A DNA stretch of 20,851 nucleotides from Rhodobiaceae bacterium (GTDB taxonomy: Bacteria; Pseudomonadota; Alphaproteobacteria; Rhizobiales; TMED25), in the NCBI GenBank assembly GCA_002704755.1, contig PAHC01000020.1:12015-32865 (forward strand), in the 5' to 3' direction. A program made the position numbers and the translations under genes. Positions 16,272-20,851 of this stretch are shown here, one piece after another. Positions within the stretch are counted from its first letter, which is position 1. Every line of letters begins with the position of its first letter. The notes beneath the pieces are model-generated. The model was given only the letters and a program-made list of their open reading frames with translations, did no database searches and had not been told where the DNA came from.

Positions 16272-16901
16272 CTATAGCCATTTAATTTTTTTTAATTTAA
16301 AAAACTTAAGGGTTATTAATAATAAAATAATAATCAATGTCTTAACTGCATCAAATTGGATAGTCTTTGCCATTAACAAATAATGTAAACCTCCAATTAT
16401 TACGGCTGGATAAACCAAAAAATGTAATCTTTTCCAGTAATTATTTAGTTTTCTTATTGAGTAATTATTTGAAGTTATCGCCAATGGAACTAATAATACC
16501 AAGCTAACCATTCCAAATACTATAAATGGTTTTTTTGTCAAAGAGATAATAATTTCGTCCCATCGCAGCTGCATATCTAAAAGGAGCCAAGTTAGAAAAT
16601 GAAGTGTAATGTAAAAAAAACTCATAAGACCAAATACACGCTTATATCTGATAAGGTTAAAGGAAGTTAATTTAGTTATTGGGGTCAATGCGAGAGTAAA
16701 AATTAAAAGATTGAGACCGGTATCACCAAGTTCTCTTTCAATTTTTCTCATGGGATCGACTCCTAATCCTCCTGACATTAACTCAATTATTAATGCAAGT
16801 AGCGGCAATAAAAGAATTATATAAAGATAGCTCGGTTTTATTTTTTTTAATATGAGGCTGATAGGTTTAATAATATCAATATTTTTATTTATATTGGCCA
16901 T
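16272..16901 (-). CDS. msrQ: MsrQ, haem membrane subunit of methionine sulfoxide reductase
   Basis: MsrQ is a b-type haem membrane protein that passes electrons from the quinone pool or a flavin reductase to MsrP. The 209-residue product has about six membrane helices. It has the family signatures GDTGLNLL (59-66), TLALTPI (69-75) and RRMLGL-like RYKRVFGLMSFFY (85-97). Candidate haem-ligand histidines are His101, His160 and His173. It lies 34 bp downstream of msrP in the usual msrP-msrQ order. Confidence 0.93.
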   Translation of the reverse strand: MANINKNIDIIKPISLILKKIKPSYLYIILLLPLLALIIELMSGGLGVDPMRKIERELGDTGLNLLIFTLALTPITKLTSFNLIRYKRVFGLMSFFYITLHFLTWLLLDMQLRWDEIIISLTKKPFIVFGMVSLVLLVPLAITSNNYSIRKLNNYWKRLHFLVYPAVIIGGLHYLLMAKTIQFDAVKTLIIILLLITLKFFKLKKIKWL

Positions 16902-16935
16902 ATCAAATTATTTTTATTTTTATAGTGATAAATTT

Positions 16936-17865
16936 TTAATAGTATTTTGATAAATCCATACCTTCATATAGGTATGCTACTTCATCATAACCATTAAACA
17001 GTTTGGTGTCATAACGTCTTGTAAATAAATTACCAAGATACCCCTCACCTTCACCACCAATATATCTCTCGCTTGCTTGTGACCATCTTGGATGATGTAC
17101 CTTTGGATTAACATTTGAGTAAAAACCATACTCACGTGGGTTTTGCATACTCCATGAAGATATAGGCTGATCTTCTGTAAGACTAATCTTAACGATGGAT
17201 TTGATAGATTTGAAACCATATTTCCATGGGACTACAAGACGAAATGGTGCGCCATTTTGTTTCGGTAGAGGTTGATTATATAATCCAGTTGCAAGAATTG
17301 TTAACGGATGCATAGCTTCATCAAGTCTTAAACCCTCTCTGTATGGCCAATACATAACTTGAGTTTTTTGCATATGCATTTCTTCTGGCCTTAATAATGT
17401 CTCAAATGAGACATATTTTGCCTCTTTCTTAATTCCTACTTTTTCCAACAGATGATTAAGTTGTATTCCATTCCAAGGAATTAACATTGACCAACCTTCA
17501 ACACATCTTAATCTGTATGTCCTATTAACTATATCAATACCAGCTATTAATTCATTCAGATCATATTTTCCTGGATTCTTAACAAGACCCGCAATTTCTA
17601 CCTGCCATGGTGAAGTTGTTAATTTATGAGCATATTTTGCAGGATCTGTTTTATCAATTCCAAATTCATAAAAATTATTGTAGTTAGTGATTTCCTCAAA
17701 TGTATTAATTTTTCTTTCAAGGCTTTCATCTGCCTGTGCTGGCGTTATTTTATTCAATGCAACAAGCGATGATAATGCCATACCAACTTGAAGAATTTTT
17801 CTCCTATTCACATAAATATGCTTTGGCGTAAAAGCTCCTTTTATTTTATTTGTTTTTATATCCAT
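16936..17865 (-). CDS. msrP: MsrP, periplasmic methionine sulfoxide reductase catalytic subunit
   Basis: MsrP is a molybdopterin enzyme that reduces methionine sulfoxide in oxidised periplasmic proteins. A twin-arginine signal is visible (NRRKILQ, 20-26), followed by a hydrophobic stretch and a possible AQA cleavage site near residue 45. The mature part matches the E. coli enzyme closely: YNNFYEFGIDK, the molybdenum ligand Cys121 in RLRCVEGWSM, GLRLDEAMHPLT, NGAPFRLVVPWKYGFK and HPRWSQASERYIG. Length, 309 residues, is normal. No ribosome binding site precedes the ATG, and a predicted -10 lies so close that the transcript may be leaderless. Confidence 0.96.
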   Translation of the reverse strand: MDIKTNKIKGAFTPKHIYVNRRKILQVGMALSSLVALNKITPAQADESLERKINTFEEITNYNNFYEFGIDKTDPAKYAHKLTTSPWQVEIAGLVKNPGKYDLNELIAGIDIVNRTYRLRCVEGWSMLIPWNGIQLNHLLEKVGIKKEAKYVSFETLLRPEEMHMQKTQVMYWPYREGLRLDEAMHPLTILATGLYNQPLPKQNGAPFRLVVPWKYGFKSIKSIVKISLTEDQPISSWSMQNPREYGFYSNVNPKVHHPRWSQASERYIGGEGEGYLGNLFTRRYDTKLFNGYDEVAYLYEGMDLSKYY

Positions 17866-17871
17866 AAAGTT

Positions 17872-17901
17872 AATATAGTCATTATCTCAGATAAAATTCA
17901 A
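17872..17901 (-). promoter_or_regulatory. Predicted msrP promoter with palindrome in spacer
   Basis: On the minus strand TTGAAT (complement of 17896-17901) and TATATT (complement of 17872-17877) are 18 bp apart, a good sigma-70 pair. The palindrome TTATCTGAGATAA (17882-17894) lies inside the spacer, a typical operator position. The predicted start of transcription falls at or next to the msrP ATG (17863-17865). On the plus strand TTCAAT (17897-17902) and TATGAT (17920-17925), 17 bp apart, could serve the divergent aldolase gene, so the two -35 elements would overlap. All assignments are by eye. Confidence 0.4.
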
Positions 17902-17970
17902 TATTCTAAACTAGATTATTATGATAATTTATTACAGCAATAGTTAATTATATAAAATAGGGATTTAAAA

Positions 17971-18867
17971 ATGATTAAAGGTTTAATTTCTCCAATTCTT
18001 AGTCCATTTGATGACAGTCTTAACTTTAATCAAGAGATGTATAATGAGCTCGCAAAAGATCTTCTCTCAACTGGATGCTCAGGGTTAGCGCCATTCGGTA
18101 CAACTGGTGAAGCTTTATCAGTCAGTAATGATGAAAGGATGCAAGCTCTTGAAAATTTAATCAAGTCAGGGGTTTCACCGGATAAACTAATCCCAGGGAC
18201 TGGTCTATGTAATTTCCCGGATACAGTAAAAATTTCTCGTCATGCAGTAGAATTAGGTTGCAAAGGCGTTATGACTTTACCGGCATTCTACTTCAAAGAT
18301 GTCACTGATGAAGGTCTTTTCCAATATTATGAAAGATTAATAGATGAGATTAACCATCCAAATCTAAAAATATATCTATATCACATACCTCAAGTATCTG
18401 GTGTTGGATTGTCTATTCCACTTGTAAAAAAATTAAGATCCGCATACCCAGAGATTATTGTTGGTATCAAAGATAGCTCTGGCGTTTGGGAAAACACAGA
18501 ACAATTACTATCAATTGATGGTCTTATTGTATACCCAGGAGCAGAACTACCAGTAATTGACGCTATAAAATTAGGTGGGCCAGGTTGTATATCTGCTACC
18601 GCTAATTTCAATCCAACTAACATTGCTAAAGTAATTGAGTTATCCCATGATGGAAAATGGGATCAGGCGGAAGAAGTTCATAAAGATGTGAAAGAAGTCA
18701 GATATCTCTTTCAAGATTATTCTGCGATTCCAGCCCAAAAAGCAATGCTTGCAATTAAATACAAAGATGAGAGATGGAAAAACATTAGACCACCATTAGT
18801 TCAAATTTCAGATCAGAGATCATCCGAGCTAGCAGAGAAATTAAGAAATCACGGATTTAATTTCTAA
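17971..18867 (+). CDS. DapA/NAL superfamily aldolase, not a canonical DapA
   Basis: This 298-residue TIM-barrel class I aldolase forms a Schiff base with pyruvate or a related 2-oxo acid. Family residues are clear: GTTGE (43-47), Tyr107, Tyr137 in YLYHIP, and Schiff-base Lys167 in VGIKDSSG. In DapA the motif is YNVPxR, with the Arg holding the aspartate-semialdehyde carboxylate; here the sequence is YHIPQVSG, so that Arg is a Val (142). I therefore read it as an aldolase or lyase of unknown substrate. It is a single gene, divergent from msrP, and converges on the photolyase gene. Ribosome site AGGG precedes the ATG. Confidence 0.82.
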   Translation: MIKGLISPILSPFDDSLNFNQEMYNELAKDLLSTGCSGLAPFGTTGEALSVSNDERMQALENLIKSGVSPDKLIPGTGLCNFPDTVKISRHAVELGCKGVMTLPAFYFKDVTDEGLFQYYERLIDEINHPNLKIYLYHIPQVSGVGLSIPLVKKLRSAYPEIIVGIKDSSGVWENTEQLLSIDGLIVYPGAELPVIDAIKLGGPGCISATANFNPTNIAKVIELSHDGKWDQAEEVHKDVKEVRYLFQDYSAIPAQKAMLAIKYKDERWKNIRPPLVQISDQRSSELAEKLRNHGFNF

Positions 18868-18868
18868 C

Positions 18869-20302
18869 TTATTTTATTCGAATAGTATCAAAAGCATCTA
18901 GCGCAAGATCTCGTGATTCTTGCATATTGACTATTGGATAGGGATAATCTTTACCCAGTGTAACACCTGAGTCATCAAGAATTGATTTTGGAGCATCCCA
19001 TGGATTAAATAAGTATTTCAAGGGTACATTAGCAAGCTCAGGTATATATTTCTTTGTGTAACTTCCATCAGGATCGAATTTCTGACCCTGCATAATAGGA
19101 TTAAATATCCTAAAATATGGAGCTGCATCTGCACCAGAACCAGCTACCCACTGCCAACTGGCACTATTGCTAGCCATATCTGCATCAATTAAACAATTCC
19201 AAAACCATCTCTCACCATAATTCCAGTGAATGAGAAGATTTTTAACTAAAAAAGACCCTACGACCATCCGCAATCTATTATGCATATAGCCTGTTTCCCA
19301 TAATTCTCGCATTCCTGCATCAACAATAGGGTAACCCGTAAGACCGCGCTTCCAATTTTGGAGGTTACTTATATCTTTTGTCCATGGAAACTTATCAAAT
19401 TTTTTGTATAAATTTTCAGTTTGAAGCTCCTGGTTATAATAAAGAAGACTATATGAGAACTCTCTCCAACCGATCTCACTTTTAAAGTGATAAACATCCC
19501 TTTCTGGATATATTGAACCATCTAATTCATCAACCATATACCATATTTGATTCGGAGAAATCTCTCCAAAGTGAAGATGTGGAGATAATCTTGAAACATT
19601 ATTTTGATATGGAAAATTCCTGCCATCTTTATAATTGACTAGGCCATCTTCAATAAAATCTTCTAATTTTTTATAAGCTGCATGTTCTCCAATATTCCAG
19701 ATACCATCAAATTTTTTGTACCAATTATTTTTTGGTAAAATACTAATTTCATCTAAATCCTTTGCATTATTCGCCTTAATGACTTTTGATAAGTCCGCAG
19801 AAACCAATGGATAACGAGGAGGACTGGCATTTAAACACCCCTTTTTGAAGAATGGCGTAAAAACAAGGTAAGGTGTTCTATCATCTTTGTGTATCTCCCA
19901 AGGCTCCCATAAAAGAGACGCATTATGAGACTCACAATTAATACCTTTTGATGTAAGGGAGTCTTTTATCTTGCTATCTCGATCTATTCGCCATGGTTCA
20001 TAGCATCTGTTCCAAAAAACATTTTTGATATCATATGATTCACATAAACCTTGTAAAATTGTGATCGCATCTCCTCTAAAAAAAGAAATATTATTATTGA
20101 GATTAGAGTTATGTTTATCAAGAGAGTTGTATAACCACCAAGCGCTTGCTTCCCCAATCATGGTTTCAGTATTACTATTCACATCATCAAATATATATAC
20201 TGCTAAAAAATGTTCAGATGAGGCACGGTTTAATGCTGGATTATCAGCTATTCTTAAATCCTGTCTCATCCAATAGATTGCGGTAGGTTTGTTACTCATC
20301 AT
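18869..20302 (-). CDS. phr: Deoxyribodipyrimidine photolyase
   Basis: Photolyase repairs UV-made pyrimidine dimers using blue light and a reduced FAD. The 477-residue protein has the N-terminal antenna domain (YWMRQDLRIADNPAL, 10-24) and the C-terminal FAD domain. The latter has WREFSYSLLY, GYPIVDAGMREL, TGYMHNRLRMVVGSFLVK and WQWVAGSGADAAPYFRIFNP, close to the E. coli enzyme. It looks like a class I CPD photolyase; the antenna pigment cannot be told from this. Two adjacent ATG codons (20302 and 20299) are possible starts. The start overlaps the end of the small secreted-protein gene by 8-11 bp, so translation may be coupled. Confidence 0.94.
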   Translation of the reverse strand: MMSNKPTAIYWMRQDLRIADNPALNRASSEHFLAVYIFDDVNSNTETMIGEASAWWLYNSLDKHNSNLNNNISFFRGDAITILQGLCESYDIKNVFWNRCYEPWRIDRDSKIKDSLTSKGINCESHNASLLWEPWEIHKDDRTPYLVFTPFFKKGCLNASPPRYPLVSADLSKVIKANNAKDLDEISILPKNNWYKKFDGIWNIGEHAAYKKLEDFIEDGLVNYKDGRNFPYQNNVSRLSPHLHFGEISPNQIWYMVDELDGSIYPERDVYHFKSEIGWREFSYSLLYYNQELQTENLYKKFDKFPWTKDISNLQNWKRGLTGYPIVDAGMRELWETGYMHNRLRMVVGSFLVKNLLIHWNYGERWFWNCLIDADMASNSASWQWVAGSGADAAPYFRIFNPIMQGQKFDPDGSYTKKYIPELANVPLKYLFNPWDAPKSILDDSGVTLGKDYPYPIVNMQESRDLALDAFDTIRIK

Positions 20303-20594
20303 CTTCGCCGTTGATGTAAATAGTACAATTTAAATTTTGATATAATTCAGAGATACCAAAAATCCACTGACCTACTTTTGTAAATTCAAGCATCCTATTC
20401 CGCTCAAGTGCATCGATTTGTTTTTGCGATGATTTTTCTATTTCACTTACTAATACTAGGCAATAATTTGTTAGAAATTCATTAGCTTCTTCTACTGAAT
20501 TCACTTCGGCTTTTCCATGTGAAGAACTGAAAAAAACTATTAGAAATCCAATAATTATCAGGCATTTTAATGGTATTTTATTTATATATAACAA
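20292..20594 (-). CDS. Small predicted secreted protein, function unknown
   Basis: I do not recognise this 100-residue protein. A hydrophobic segment at about residues 10-25 (LKCLIIIGFLIVFF) ending in SSSHGKA looks like a signal peptide with cleavage near HGKA. The mature part is about 70 residues, mostly helical in character. It contains two cysteines (in TNYC and NLNC) that could form a disulfide in the periplasm, and an acidic GEDDE end. Its stop codon overlaps the photolyase start, so the two are probably in one transcript, although a secreted protein and a DNA repair enzyme share no obvious job. Confidence 0.65.
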   Translation of the reverse strand: MLYINKIPLKCLIIIGFLIVFFSSSHGKAEVNSVEEANEFLTNYCLVLVSEIEKSSQKQIDALERNRMLEFTKVGQWIFGISELYQNLNCTIYINGEDDE

Positions 20595-20618
20595 TTTTTT
20601 ATATTATTTTCTTAATTT

Positions 20619-20851
20619 TTATTTTCTGTATTTATTTGAGGGCTCAAAACCGGAGCGTTCCACTGAACGCGGACTGCTAACCCACAAACTACGGTTTGGG
20701 TGCATTCCCGCACCATAAACAGCAGACACAGCATTACATCTCATATTGTTCAATAATCTCGTATCTATTTCGCCAACTGAAGGATGATTCCCACCGTTTT
20801 GATCAACTTCATTTTGCCAGCTCTTCATTCTTTCAGCAAAAATAACCTCAT
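20619..20851 (-). CDS. C-terminal part of an unrecognised protein, cut by window edge
   Basis: The minus-strand frame is open from the window end to a TAA at 20619-20621, giving at least 77 residues. The first Met in view (20828) has no ribosome binding site and is preceded by open codons, so it is likely internal. Recognisable stretches are WQNEVDQNGGNHPSVGEID, NNMRCNAVSAVYGAGMHPN and SPRSVERSGFEPSNKYRK; I cannot place them in a family. The last 30 codons use CGT, CGC, CCG and AGC, unlike the AGA-rich neighbours, and the DNA is locally GC-rich. The gene ends 24 bp before the small secreted-protein gene starts. Confidence 0.55.
   Translation of the reverse strand, partial: EVIFAERMKSWQNEVDQNGGNHPSVGEIDTRLLNNMRCNAVSAVYGAGMHPNRSLWVSSPRSVERSGFEPSNKYRK
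20655..20714. repeat. Three consecutive hairpins in a GC-rich patch
   Basis: Within the partial reading frame at the right edge are three inverted repeats. GCGTTC/GAACGC (20655-20660/20665-20670) has a 4-base loop. CC-A-CAAAC/GTTTGGG (20682-20689/20694-20700) has a one-base bulge and, on the plus strand, a C(TACG)G tetraloop of the stable UNCG type. GGTGC/GCACC (20699-20703/20710-20714) has a 6-base loop. The second and third share two bases. They are seen directly; whether they form an RNA structure or only reflect coding sequence is unknown. Confidence 0.4.

Noticed and set aside
16977..17219. 80-codon minus-strand frame overlapping msrP
   Set aside because: It is another frame of the same strand inside well-conserved MsrP sequence and encodes nothing recognisable.
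17951..17956. TATAAA as the -10 of the aldolase gene
   Set aside because: Its predicted transcript would start after the AGGG ribosome site, so TATGAT at 17920-17925 is the better choice.
20641..20720. tRNA, tmRNA, SRP RNA or RNase P RNA in the GC-rich patch
   Set aside because: No cloverleaf, T-arm motif, tag peptide or conserved SRP/RNase P sequence is present on either strand, and an open frame runs through it.
1..20851. CRISPR array, insertion sequence, prophage or defence system
   Set aside because: No direct repeat array, transposase, integrase, terminal repeats or defence-type gene is visible; nearly all genes are housekeeping.

Overview
The window is about 21 kb of AT-rich, gene-dense bacterial chromosome. 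It holds 21 protein-coding genes, one of them cut by the right edge. I see no rRNA, tRNA, CRISPR array, insertion sequence or phage module. The order rpsF-rpsR-(DUF2232 membrane protein)-rplI, then dnaB-alr-cvpA-purF-SDR, is an alphaproteobacterial arrangement. The low GC, very short intergenic gaps, DNA photolyase and MsrPQ suggest a free-living, probably marine, streamlined alphaproteobacterium. The lineage is inferred from gene order and composition only.

Plus-strand block, 1-9477. An AT-rich leader (1-175) precedes rpsF, rpsR, a DUF2232 membrane protein and rplI. After a 149-bp gap come dnaB, alr, mlaE, mlaF, cvpA, purF and an SDR oxidoreductase, packed with gaps of 0-18 bp or small overlaps. 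The block covers ribosome assembly, replication, D-alanine supply, outer-membrane lipid transport and the first step of purine synthesis. Two sites look regulatory. One is a pair of overlapping GC-rich hairpins between rpsR and the DUF2232 gene. The other is a perfect 14-bp inverted repeat around the rplI-dnaB gap whose right arm covers the dnaB start codon.

Minus-strand block, 17865 down to 9490. In transcription order: msrP, msrQ, an ArgO/LysE exporter, an FMN alpha-hydroxy-acid oxidase/dehydrogenase, trhO, a GST-like protein, a YfgM-like protein, a BamB-like lipoprotein and der. The last three match the yfgM-bamB-der order of E. coli. The upstream genes concern periplasmic methionine repair, redox chemistry and tRNA wobble modification. 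A 22-bp perfect dyad lies in front of the oxidase gene. Another dyad sits in the spacer of a predicted, possibly leaderless, msrP promoter.

Right end, 17971-20851. A plus-strand DapA/NAL-family aldolase lacks the arginine typical of true DapA. It converges, with a 1-bp gap, on a minus-strand photolyase gene, which overlaps the gene for a small predicted secreted protein. The last 233 bases are an open reading frame entering from beyond the window, with richer GC and several strong hairpins. No clear defence or mobile system is present. The most unusual signals are the RNA and DNA structures at gene boundaries and the variant aldolase.
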